From: Gemmatimonadota bacterium
GTDB taxonomy: Bacteria; Gemmatimonadota; Gemmatimonadetes; Gemmatimonadales; GWC2-71-9
NCBI GenBank assembly: GCA_004357415.1
Contig: SMVY01000004.1
Location: forward strand, 1-12,782
Direction of reading: 5' to 3'
DNA length: 12,782 nt
Shown: piece after piece, positions 1 through 6,945 of the stretch
How positions within the stretch are numbered: the stretch's first letter is position 1
How the letters are laid out: each line of letters begins with the position of its first letter
The notes under the pieces: generated by a model
Database searches by the model: none
Seen by the model: only the letters and a program-made list of their open reading frames with translations
Told to the model about the DNA's origin: nothing
Position numbers and translations under genes: made by a program

Positions 1-2474
1 CAGCCCTCGGCGTACTCGAGTTGCGACCCGCAATCGGGGCAGGCACCGTTCAGGGTCTCCTGCATGCCACCGAGGACGATCTGCTCGGCACCGGTACTGA
101 TGGTCTGGGTTACTGCTACCACGGTGTCCTGCTGGGTCGAGGGAAGCAGCTCTTGCTGAATGCCCTGCTTGTCGAGCATGTGACGCTCGATGGCGATGCC
201 GACGGCGTCCGGTACCGACAGCACCTTGTTGGGTCCCAGCCCAATGGTCCGGTCGGAGCTGATGCCCCGCAACTGCCGGTAGACTTCCTTGAGCGGGATG
301 CCGGAGCGCAGCGCCAGGCTGATGAGGCGGCCCATGGCTTCGACGTCGGCCATGAGCGCGCCACCGGCCTTGCCCAGGCTCATGAAGACTTCGAAGGGTT
401 GGCCCTTGTCGTCTTCCGTCAGGGTAACGTAAAGGGTGCCCAAGGGAGTATCGACCCGTCGGGTGGTGCCCCTGAGGAGTTCGGGCCGGGACCGTTTCTG
501 GCGCCGCTGGAGGTTCTCGGCCTCCAGTTCGTGCACCATGGCGCGCAGCCGTTCGTTCTCAGTGCGGATCTCCGCCAGCTCGCCGTGCAGGTCGGCCGGC
601 GAGAGGGTATCGTCGTCCGCGGCAACCGCGGGCACGACCAGGTCGGCGCGGGCCTCGGCGTGGCCCTCGCTGGTGGCTTGCGCCTTGACCTTTTGGGCCG
701 TGGCTCCGGTGGAGAGGACCTGCATGGCCCGACTGCCGTCGCGATAGACGGTGACGCCCTTGCAACCGAGTTCGAAGGCCAACCGGTAGATTTCCTCGAC
801 GTAGTCCTCGGTGGCGTCGTTGGCAAAGTTGCATGTCTTGGAGATGGCGCTGTCGTTGTTCTCCTGGTAGCCGGCCTGCATGCGGATGTGCCACTCGGGC
901 TTGATGTGATTGGCGGTAACGAACACGTGGCGCCAGCGCTCCGGAACCTCGTCGAATTCGATGTGGCCGGCCTCGGCGATGCGTTGCATCAACTCGTCGG
1001 AGTACCAGTCCTCCGTCCGGGCGATGGCGACGAAGTCTTCGTTCACGTCGGGCATGAGCACGCCGGCCTGATTGCGCATGAAGGCAACGGCAAACAGCGG
1101 CTCGATGCCGGAACTGCATCCGGCGATGATCGATATGGTACCGGTGGGCGCCACGGTGGTGACGTTGCAGTTGCGCAGTTTTCTCATCGGCCTAATTCGC
1201 TCGCCGTCGGCGTCACGGGCGCAGAACTCGTCCGGACCCCAGATGCTCCGTTCCCACTCGGGGAACACGCCCCGGGTGGTGGCCAGCCGTTCCGACTCCA
1301 CCTTGGCTTCCTCGTCGACGAACGCCTGTACCTTGCGCCCCAACTCGACCGCCTCGTCGGAGTCGTAGGCGATGCCCAGCTTGATGAGCATGTCGGCCCA
1401 GCCCATGACCCCTAGGCCGATGCGCCGGATGCGCCGGGCCAGATTGGTGATTTCCGGGAGCGGGAAGTTGTTGGCGTCGATCACGTTCTCGAGGAAGTGG
1501 GTCGACAGGTGTACCACGGTACGCAGGTATTCCCAATCGACGGCGCCGTCGGTGATGAACATGCCGAGGTTGATGGAGCCGAGGTTGCACACGTCGTACG
1601 GCAGCAGGGGCTGCTCGCCACAGGGGTTGGTGGCCTCGTACGACCCCAGGTGGGGCACGGGATTGTAGCGATTGGCCCGGTCGATGAAGAACACGCCGGG
1701 CTCACCGGTCCTCCAGGCGCCATGAATGATCTTGTGCCACACCTCGCGGGCATTGAGCCGGCCCACCACTTCCTGGGTCTTGGGATGTACCAGATCGTAG
1801 TCTTCGTCGGCCTCCAGGGCGGCCATGAATGCGTCGGTGACCGCCACCGAGAGATTGAAATTGGTCATCTGGGTGACGTCGTTCTTGCAGTCGATGAACG
1901 CCAGGATATCGGGGTGATCGACCCGCAGGATGCCCATGTTGGCGCCCCGGCGGGTGCCGCCCTGCTTGACCACGTCGGTGCTGGCGTCGTACAGGGTCAT
2001 GAACGACACCGGGCCCGAGGCCACCCCCATGGTGGACCGGACGATGTCGTTGGACGGCCTGAGGCGCGAGAAGCTGAAGCCGGTGCCGCCTCCGGACTGG
2101 TGGACCAGGGCCATCGAACGCAAGGTGTCGTAGATGCCGTCCTTGCCGTTGGCCAGCGTGTCCTCGACCGGGAGGACGAAACAGGCCGACAATTGCCCCA
2201 GGGGCCGGCCGGCGTTCATCAGGGTGGGGGAATTGGGGACGAACAGCCGCTTGGCCATGAGACCATAGAACGCGTTGGCCAACTCCTCCGTGGCTCCCTC
2301 GGAGGCGCCGTAGGTGGTGTCGGGCTCCGCGATCGTCCGGGCGACACGCCAAAAAAGGTCCTCGGGCTTCTCGGTAGGCTGACCGTTGGTGTCCTTGATC
2401 AGATACCGCTTTTCGAGAACCGTAATGGCGTTGGGAGACAACTCAAGCGCCTCCCGAGACCCGGACGAGGCCAT
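1..2474 (-). CDS. nrdJ: Adenosylcobalamin-dependent (class II) ribonucleoside-diphosphate reductase NrdJ, 3' end cut by the window
   Basis: Reduces ribonucleotides to deoxyribonucleotides in the cytoplasm using a cobalamin-generated thiyl radical, so it needs neither oxygen nor an iron centre. An uninterrupted minus-strand frame runs from ATG at 2474 for 824 complete codons to the edge. Visible landmarks: FVPNSPTLMNAG, LSACF with C98, NPCGE (N283, C285, E287), DVCNLGSINL with C296, and APTGTIS near residue 445. By family knowledge C285 would carry the thiyl radical, C98 and C296 would be the redox pair, and N283 and E287 would assist catalysis. No ATP-cone is seen at the N terminus. After the barrel come a charged coiled-coil-like stretch (about 627-660), a TSCPD domain (about 668-735) and the start of a C-terminal zinc finger (C812, C815, then EYAEG). 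Probably only about 10-20 residues are missing. Upstream of the ATG is a G-rich stretch (GCGGGGGTG) rather than a clean Shine-Dalgarno. No cobalamin riboswitch motif is seen. Confidence 0.97.
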   Translation of the reverse strand, partial: MASSGSREALELSPNAITVLEKRYLIKDTNGQPTEKPEDLFWRVARTIAEPDTTYGASEGATEELANAFYGLMAKRLFVPNSPTLMNAGRPLGQLSACFVLPVEDTLANGKDGIYDTLRSMALVHQSGGGTGFSFSRLRPSNDIVRSTMGVASGPVSFMTLYDASTDVVKQGGTRRGANMGILRVDHPDILAFIDCKNDVTQMTNFNLSVAVTDAFMAALEADEDYDLVHPKTQEVVGRLNAREVWHKIIHGAWRTGEPGVFFIDRANRYNPVPHLGSYEATNPCGEQPLLPYDVCNLGSINLGMFITDGAVDWEYLRTVVHLSTHFLENVIDANNFPLPEITNLARRIRRIGLGVMGWADMLIKLGIAYDSDEAVELGRKVQAFVDEEAKVESERLATTRGVFPEWERSIWGPDEFCARDADGERIRPMRKLRNCNVTTVAPTGTISIIAGCSSGIEPLFAVAFMRNQAGVLMPDVNEDFVAIARTEDWYSDELMQRIAEAGHIEFDEVPERWRHVFVTANHIKPEWHIRMQAGYQENNDSAISKTCNFANDATEDYVEEIYRLAFELGCKGVTVYRDGSRAMQVLSTGATAQKVKAQATSEGHAEARADLVVPAVAADDDTLSPADLHGELAEIRTENERLRAMVHELEAENLQRRQKRSRPELLRGTTRRVDTPLGTLYVTLTEDDKGQPFEVFMSLGKAGGALMADVEAMGRLISLALRSGIPLKEVYRQLRGISSDRTIGLGPNKVLSVPDAVGIAIERHMLDKQGIQQELLPSTQQDTVVAVTQTISTGAEQIVLGGMQETLNGACPDCGSQLEYAEG

Positions 2475-2486
2475 AGGCACCCCCGC

Positions 2487-2514
2487 AAAAAAGAGCGCGC
2501 ACCAAACCGTGCGC
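2487..2514 (-). terminator. Terminator-like hairpin with T6 tract just upstream of nrdJ
   Basis: Read on the minus strand, a perfect 6-bp stem GCGCAC/GTGCGC with loop GGTTTG is followed by GCTC and then six T (T tract at 2492-2487). This is the shape of an intrinsic terminator, though the U tract is four bases from the stem. It could end read-through from the kinase gene. It sits only 12 nt before the nrdJ ATG, however, so any nrdJ promoter must lie upstream of it. It may therefore act as an attenuator in the nrdJ leader, or be only a leader hairpin. Confidence 0.45.
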
Positions 2515-2608
2515 TATGTCGTTGAAATATACGTCGGTGATGAGGTGACGTGGGGAAACAAGCTAGGGGTGATGGCCTGCGGATACAATAGACGAAGAAA
2601 GGGCACAA

Positions 2609-2640
2609 CTCCGGCCCGGAGCACTTTGCACATCACAAAG
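2609..2640. promoter_or_regulatory. Two adjacent short inverted repeats, possible operator for nrdJ
   Basis: CTCCGG-C-CCGGAG (13 nt, perfect) is followed two bases later by CTTTG-N7-CAAAG (17 nt). They lie 135-166 nt upstream of the nrdJ start in a region where the nrdJ promoter should be. The regulator, if any, is unknown. The short arms could be chance in GC-rich DNA. Confidence 0.25.
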
Positions 2641-2670
2641 ATGCTATGTGGCGCGTGGGGGGTCCGGTGG

Positions 2671-2750
2671 GGGGCGTGGGGCGTGGGAGGTTGGCTGGTA
2701 CGGCGGTATTACTCTGCCCCCTATGCCCCACGTCCCACGTCCCACGCCCC
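2671..2750. repeat. Long imperfect inverted repeat built of CCCACGT-like 7-mers
   Basis: The left arm at 2671-2690 (GGGGCGTGGGGCGTGGGAGG) matches the reverse complement of the right arm (2731-2750) at 18 of 20 positions, across a spacer of about 35-40 nt. The full right-hand run, 2726-2750, consists of successive CCCACGT/CCCACGC units. The right arm ends on the first base of the kinase stop codon. Transcribed from the minus strand it would form a very stable hairpin, but no U tract follows, so a classic terminator is unlikely. It could be an interspersed repeat or a 3'-end-stabilising structure. Confidence 0.7.
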
Positions 2751-4735
2751 TATCGCACAGGACGAAACTCCCACGGCGTCCACCCCATGACCGGTCTGCC
2801 GTCCTTGGTGGCCGGGTGCCAGTCGATGCCCACCGCAAACTGGCGGGCCAGGGCCTCGAAGTCGTCATTGTCGGATGGCCGGCGTTGGCGGACCTCGAGG
2901 GTCTTCCCTTCCCGGGAAACCCGGATCAACAGGCGGCTGGACGAGGGCAGTGACGTCCAGTTGGCCGGTACCGTCACGAAGGTTGGCCCCACGGGCCTTG
3001 GCCGGACGTCGTAACACGCGTTGTTGCGATTGTACCCCTGGCCGGGTCGGTCGCAGTCGGCTTGGCGCCGGGTAATGATCGGCGCCCGGCGGCCGCCTTT
3101 GACCGGCTCACCCACGGCTGTGAGGGCCGGCTGGTAGTCCACGATCTCGGCGTGACGGATGTCGATGGTATCGACGTAGAAGTGGTGGCGCGGGGCGGTG
3201 ATGGCGATGACGTGATCGCCGACCGGCAAATAGGTCACGGCGCTGACGGCCGGCTTGCCGTCGATCAGCACGGCCGACCCGGCCGGCAATCCGCGGATGC
3301 GGATGGCGCCGCTGTCGCCCGAAGCCCTGGCAGGCCTGTTGGGAGGAGGGGGGACGCTCACGGCAGGCTGGCCCCCTACGGCGGCGGAATCATCGACGGC
3401 CGATGGCCCTCCGGCTGCGTTGCTGTCCACCGTGGTGGAATCCAGCGAGGTCAGTACCGGTACGGCCGGCATGCTGTCCGGTTCCGACCCGCCGAGTACC
3501 GGTGCCACCGGTTCGGCAAAGGGACCGACCTTGTAACCGTAGGCGGCTCCAACCCCGGCGCCTCCCAGCACGACGATCCCGGTGAGCCACCAGCCGGCCG
3601 CCGACTTCCTGGCCGGTGTCCGCCGGGCAAAGGGCCGCCGCGTCGGGGTGGCGGAAATCGTGGTCGGAGTTCGTGGCCCGGAGGCGCCCAGGGCCGGCAG
3701 AGGGGTGGTCGGTTGGGTGCTAATCGACGGCGCGTTGGGGGTCTTCGACCTGCCACCGGGGACGAGGACCCGGGCCGGGGCCGGGGCCGGCTCAGGGATC
3801 GGGCCGTCCCCCCGCAGGGCGTCAACGACCTCGTGACACGATTGGAACCGGTCCTTGGGATCCTTGGCCATCATCGCGCGAATGACGCGGTACAGATTCC
3901 GTTCCTCGGCCGACACCAGGGTCGGGGTCGGCAGCGGATCCATGATATGGGCATACCCGATCGAAAAGCTGTCTTCGCCATCGTAGGGCACCGTGCCGGT
4001 GAGGCACTGATACGCCACGATGCCGAGACTGTAGAGATCGCTGCGACCGTCGAGCGCCTGGGCCCGTGCCTGTTCCGGGCTCATGTAGTGCGGTGTGCCG
4101 ATCGACATCCCGGTGCCGGTCAGGCGCTTGGCCGACGCCGCCTTGGCGATGCCGAAGTCGGTCACCACACAGACGCCGAACTCGTCGAAGATGAAGTTGT
4201 CGGGCTTCACGTCGCGGTGCACGATACCGCGTTCCGCGGCGTACCCCAGGGCACCAGCGGTTTCGATCAGCATGCGGCGGATGTCGACCGGCTTGATGCG
4301 TCCGCGTTCGGCCAGGAGTTCGGACAGCGATCGGCCACGCAGGTATTTCATGACGAAATAGCTGATGCGCCCGCTCTTGCCGACCCGGTAGATGGGAATG
4401 ATGTTGGGATGTTCCAGCTGGGCGGCGGTGCGGGCTTCCTGTTCGAACCGCTCGACGAACTCCTCATCGAACGCCAGCGACATCGGCAGGATCTTGACGG
4501 CCACCTCGCGGTCGAGTTGTAGTTCCCGGGCCCGGTAGACGATGGCCATGCCGCCCCGTCCCAGTTCCTCGAGGATCTCATAATCCTCGCCCAGCGCCTC
4601 CCGCGCCACGTCCAACTCGGACAGATCACCCGACAGGAGCGCCTGAATGGGGGTAGTCGGGCTCAGGCCGAGCCCGCAGGAGGGACAGGCCTTCCACTCG
4701 GGCTGGACTTCGGCCCCGCAGCGGGAGCAATTCAT
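2750..4735 (-). CDS. PknB-type transmembrane Ser/Thr protein kinase with zinc ribbon, PEGA and TonB_C-like ectodomain
   Basis: A 661-residue receptor-like kinase that phosphorylates Ser/Thr on unknown targets at the inner membrane. Domains in order: zinc ribbon (C3, C6, C17, C20); Hanks-type kinase about 52-308 with glycine loop LGRGGMAIVY (58-67), VAVK Lys81, alpha-C Glu100, HRDVKPDN (Asp175), DFG (Asp193) and activation loop to SPE (219-221), all intact, so activity is expected; a Pro/Thr-rich juxtamembrane linker (about 310-378) with basic residues just before one membrane helix (about 381-401), which puts the kinase inside. The outer part has a Pro/Asp-rich stalk, a PEGA-like domain (about 476-531), a Cys pair (C561, C574) and a segment (584-661) with the pattern of the TonB C-terminal domain. 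It starts at ATG 4735, giving the zinc ribbon directly at the N terminus. The Shine-Dalgarno is weak. It lies 59 nt after the GWxTD-like gene and is probably co-transcribed with it. Confidence 0.93.
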   Translation of the reverse strand: MNCSRCGAEVQPEWKACPSCGLGLSPTTPIQALLSGDLSELDVAREALGEDYEILEELGRGGMAIVYRARELQLDREVAVKILPMSLAFDEEFVERFEQEARTAAQLEHPNIIPIYRVGKSGRISYFVMKYLRGRSLSELLAERGRIKPVDIRRMLIETAGALGYAAERGIVHRDVKPDNFIFDEFGVCVVTDFGIAKAASAKRLTGTGMSIGTPHYMSPEQARAQALDGRSDLYSLGIVAYQCLTGTVPYDGEDSFSIGYAHIMDPLPTPTLVSAEERNLYRVIRAMMAKDPKDRFQSCHEVVDALRGDGPIPEPAPAPARVLVPGGRSKTPNAPSISTQPTTPLPALGASGPRTPTTISATPTRRPFARRTPARKSAAGWWLTGIVVLGGAGVGAAYGYKVGPFAEPVAPVLGGSEPDSMPAVPVLTSLDSTTVDSNAAGGPSAVDDSAAVGGQPAVSVPPPPNRPARASGDSGAIRIRGLPAGSAVLIDGKPAVSAVTYLPVGDHVIAITAPRHHFYVDTIDIRHAEIVDYQPALTAVGEPVKGGRRAPIITRRQADCDRPGQGYNRNNACYDVRPRPVGPTFVTVPANWTSLPSSSRLLIRVSREGKTLEVRQRRPSDNDDFEALARQFAVGIDWHPATKDGRPVMGWTPWEFRPVR

Positions 4736-4794
4736 GGGCCGAAGCTTAGGGAGCCGTGGCCGTCGGAGTCAAGCCGACCCGCGTGGTCCGCCGG

Positions 4795-6942
4795 CTACTC
4801 GACCACCTCGAACAGCCGTTCGTGCTGCAGCTCGATCCCCCCGGGGCCGGTCAGGGACAGCACCAGGCGATAGGTCCCCGGGTCGAGTTCCTGCAACCCC
4901 AGCGTCCGGCTCACTCGGGTCACCGACCCGTCGGCCAGCTGCCGGAAGCTGAGGCTGATCTTCTTGCCCCCGCCACCGAACACCTTGCTGAAGAATCCTC
5001 CACCGGGTCGTGACACCTCGATTTTCGTCTGGTAGTCGACTCCCGCCGTCAACCCGTAAAGTTCGTAGTAGACTTCCAGGTCCCCATCCCGGGGGAAGGT
5101 CTCCAACGGGTTGAAGAACACGCTGTCGGGCGAGGCTGGAATGGGCCAGGCGATGCGCGGGGTCCTGCGTCCCAGCACGGGGATGCTCATGCGGGCCCCG
5201 GCGGTACCACCGCTCAACACCTCGATGGTGTCCCGGGGGAAGACCCCGCCGCCGTCGCCGTTGATGACGGCAACACGAATCTCCAACCAGCCAGGCGGAA
5301 CCGGAACGGACACCCGCTCGAGGACGTGGGTGACCGAGTCACGCTGTTCCAGCCGCCACACTCGGGTGGAATCGATCCGCGCCACGATTCGTCCGTCGGC
5401 GTCGACGGCCACGGCACGGATGGTCAGCGAGTAGGACACGCCTCCGGAATCGACGGCTTCCAGTTGGTCGACGGGCACGGCCACGGCCACGTGGAGGACG
5501 TTACCATCCTGGCTTCCGCCGGCCGTCATGACCTGGGCAATGCTCTCCAGGCTCCGGTCGAAGCGCAGTTCGTAGGTGTCGGTGGTGGTGCCGACGGCGA
5601 TGTTTTCCTTGCCCTGAACGAAGACCTCCTGGGCATACCGCGCCCTGGTGGCACTTCCGGCGGTGATCAGGCGGGGCTCGAAGTCCTCCAGGAAGTCGGT
5701 CCGGTTGGCGATCGGCAGATCGAGCGGCGTGGCCCGCAGCCGATAGTCCTGGGGATCTTCGGTGGCGAGGAAAAAGAAATCCCGGTGTCCGTCCACGTTC
5801 TGGTAACGCCAGCCCTCGGCGCCGTAGGCCTCGGACAGCGGCGCCACCAGTTTCCGGCGCATGGTCGGCTCACCGTGCCGCACGTAGATCACGCCGCGAT
5901 CGTCAAAATCGGTGTGGTTGTCCCGGTAGTACTCACCGAACAGATAGCGCCGGGTAAAGGGTGAGCGGGGGAACGATCGCCGGGCCACAGCCAGGCGAGC
6001 GTAGTGCTCACGCAAGCGGGCCCCCCGAGCCTGAAGCGCCTCGTCGTCGCGCGTGGTCCAGAAGGTCCTCAGGAAGGTGGCGCGCGCCGCTCCACCAGCG
6101 CGGTCGAACGCCTGCAGCACGCTGTCATCGGCGATGGGCGTGAGATCGGTCCGGTAGCCGGCGATGGTCAGTGAGTCGGTACCGGCGGCGCCCGCGTAAT
6201 AGGCCGCCGTGCCGTCGAGGCTGTCGACCAGAAACCGTGACCGGGCGGTTTCCAGGTCGGCCATGGTGACCTCGCCGCCCAGTCTCCGATAGGTGTCGAA
6301 CGCGTCGAGCGAGCGCTCCACGCTGCCGAACGAGCGCTCCAGTCGGCCACGATATAAATGGAACAGCGGGTCAGTGGCGGCTTCGGTGTCCAACCCCCGC
6401 CGGAAGGCAGCGAGGGCCAGCTGCGGACGCCGGTTGATTTCCTGCTCCTCGGTGCTTTCCGAGAGCGCTTCCAGGGCAGGCATGAAACCGGGGTCGGCAG
6501 AGGCCGCGCGGCTGAAGTCGCCCACGGCCACGGTCCGTTGGTCGTTGTTGAGCCAGGCAGATACTCCGAACAGGACGTTCCCCGGATTGCGGGCCAGGCC
6601 CCACTCGGCCAGGCCGAGTCCGTACCACGCATAGGGCCACTCCGGCTCCAGTTCGGCGGCCCACTCGAACTCCGACCCGGCATCGTCGTAGTGGTCCTTC
6701 CCGCCCACTTCTCCCAGCCTGAGCGCCAGGAACCCCAACCGGAGATGCAGCAGGGCATTGTCGCGATCGACCCGGGCGACGTCGATCCACGCCATCTCGA
6801 GTCTGATGAGGTCGACCGTGTCGCTGATGGCGGCGAGCGAGTCGCGCAGCTGTTCCAGCGCCTGTCGCTCGTCGGAAGATTGTGCCGGAAGGAACGACGG
6901 CAGGGCGAGGAGGCACACCACGACCCCGAGGAAACGTCGCAT
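4795..6942 (-). CDS. Secreted GWxTD-like protein, paralogue 1 (TPR-like plus beta-rich C-terminal domain)
   Basis: A 715-residue exported protein of unknown function. The signal peptide (about 1-21) ends in LPAQ. The N-terminal half has TPR-like helical repeats, including a conserved stretch around EFEWAAELEPEWPYAWYGLG. A charged helical segment (WTTRDDEALQARGARLREHY) leads into FDDRGVIYVRHGEPT near residue 356, which corresponds to the region of GWxTD-domain proteins that normally reads GWxTDRGRIYI. The GW pair itself is absent. The C-terminal part (about 450-715) is beta-rich and ends with EVYYELYG, a glycine-rich loop (about 643-660) and EVVE. ATG 6942 lies 3 nt after the stop of paralogue 2, and GAGGTGG inside that gene can serve as ribosome binding site, so translational coupling is likely. 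The kinase gene follows. It is probably periplasmic or surface associated. The family function is not known to me. Confidence 0.85.
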   Translation of the reverse strand: MRRFLGVVVCLLALPSFLPAQSSDERQALEQLRDSLAAISDTVDLIRLEMAWIDVARVDRDNALLHLRLGFLALRLGEVGGKDHYDDAGSEFEWAAELEPEWPYAWYGLGLAEWGLARNPGNVLFGVSAWLNNDQRTVAVGDFSRAASADPGFMPALEALSESTEEQEINRRPQLALAAFRRGLDTEAATDPLFHLYRGRLERSFGSVERSLDAFDTYRRLGGEVTMADLETARSRFLVDSLDGTAAYYAGAAGTDSLTIAGYRTDLTPIADDSVLQAFDRAGGAARATFLRTFWTTRDDEALQARGARLREHYARLAVARRSFPRSPFTRRYLFGEYYRDNHTDFDDRGVIYVRHGEPTMRRKLVAPLSEAYGAEGWRYQNVDGHRDFFFLATEDPQDYRLRATPLDLPIANRTDFLEDFEPRLITAGSATRARYAQEVFVQGKENIAVGTTTDTYELRFDRSLESIAQVMTAGGSQDGNVLHVAVAVPVDQLEAVDSGGVSYSLTIRAVAVDADGRIVARIDSTRVWRLEQRDSVTHVLERVSVPVPPGWLEIRVAVINGDGGGVFPRDTIEVLSGGTAGARMSIPVLGRRTPRIAWPIPASPDSVFFNPLETFPRDGDLEVYYELYGLTAGVDYQTKIEVSRPGGGFFSKVFGGGGKKISLSFRQLADGSVTRVSRTLGLQELDPGTYRLVLSLTGPGGIELQHERLFEVVE

Positions 6943-6945
6943 AGC

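Larger units (their letters stand above)
2475..2749. other. Intergenic region between the kinase and nrdJ
   Basis: No gene is seen here. It holds, from left to right, the terminator-like hairpin (2487-2514), an AT-rich patch with TATATT on the minus strand near 2526-2532, two adjacent short inverted repeats (CTCCGG-C-CCGGAG at 2609-2621 and CTTTG-N7-CAAAG at 2624-2640), and the left arm and spacer of a large G/C-rich inverted repeat (2671-2750). The nrdJ promoter is expected here. No -35/-10 pair with good spacing could be assigned, and no pair of NrdR boxes at the usual spacing was found. Confidence 0.6.

Noticed and set aside
21..1415. Long plus-strand open frame opposite nrdJ
   Set aside because: The opposite strand encodes NrdJ with all conserved motifs. 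The plus-strand translation is low in recognisable motifs and is a by-product of GC-rich codon bias.
2520..2600. NrdR boxes upstream of nrdJ
   Set aside because: AT-rich patches (TATATT near 2529 and TATTGTAT near 2587) are about 58 bp apart, not the roughly 31-32 bp expected, and match the box consensus poorly.
2475..2749. Cobalamin riboswitch upstream of the B12-dependent reductase
   Set aside because: No B12-box-like GCCACTG or suitable long structured leader could be found in the 275 nt, and the region is mostly occupied by repeats.
3062..4522. 486-codon plus-strand open frame opposite the kinase
   Set aside because: It mirrors the kinase codons, is rich in Gly, Arg, His and Asp as expected for a shadow frame, and shows no domain.
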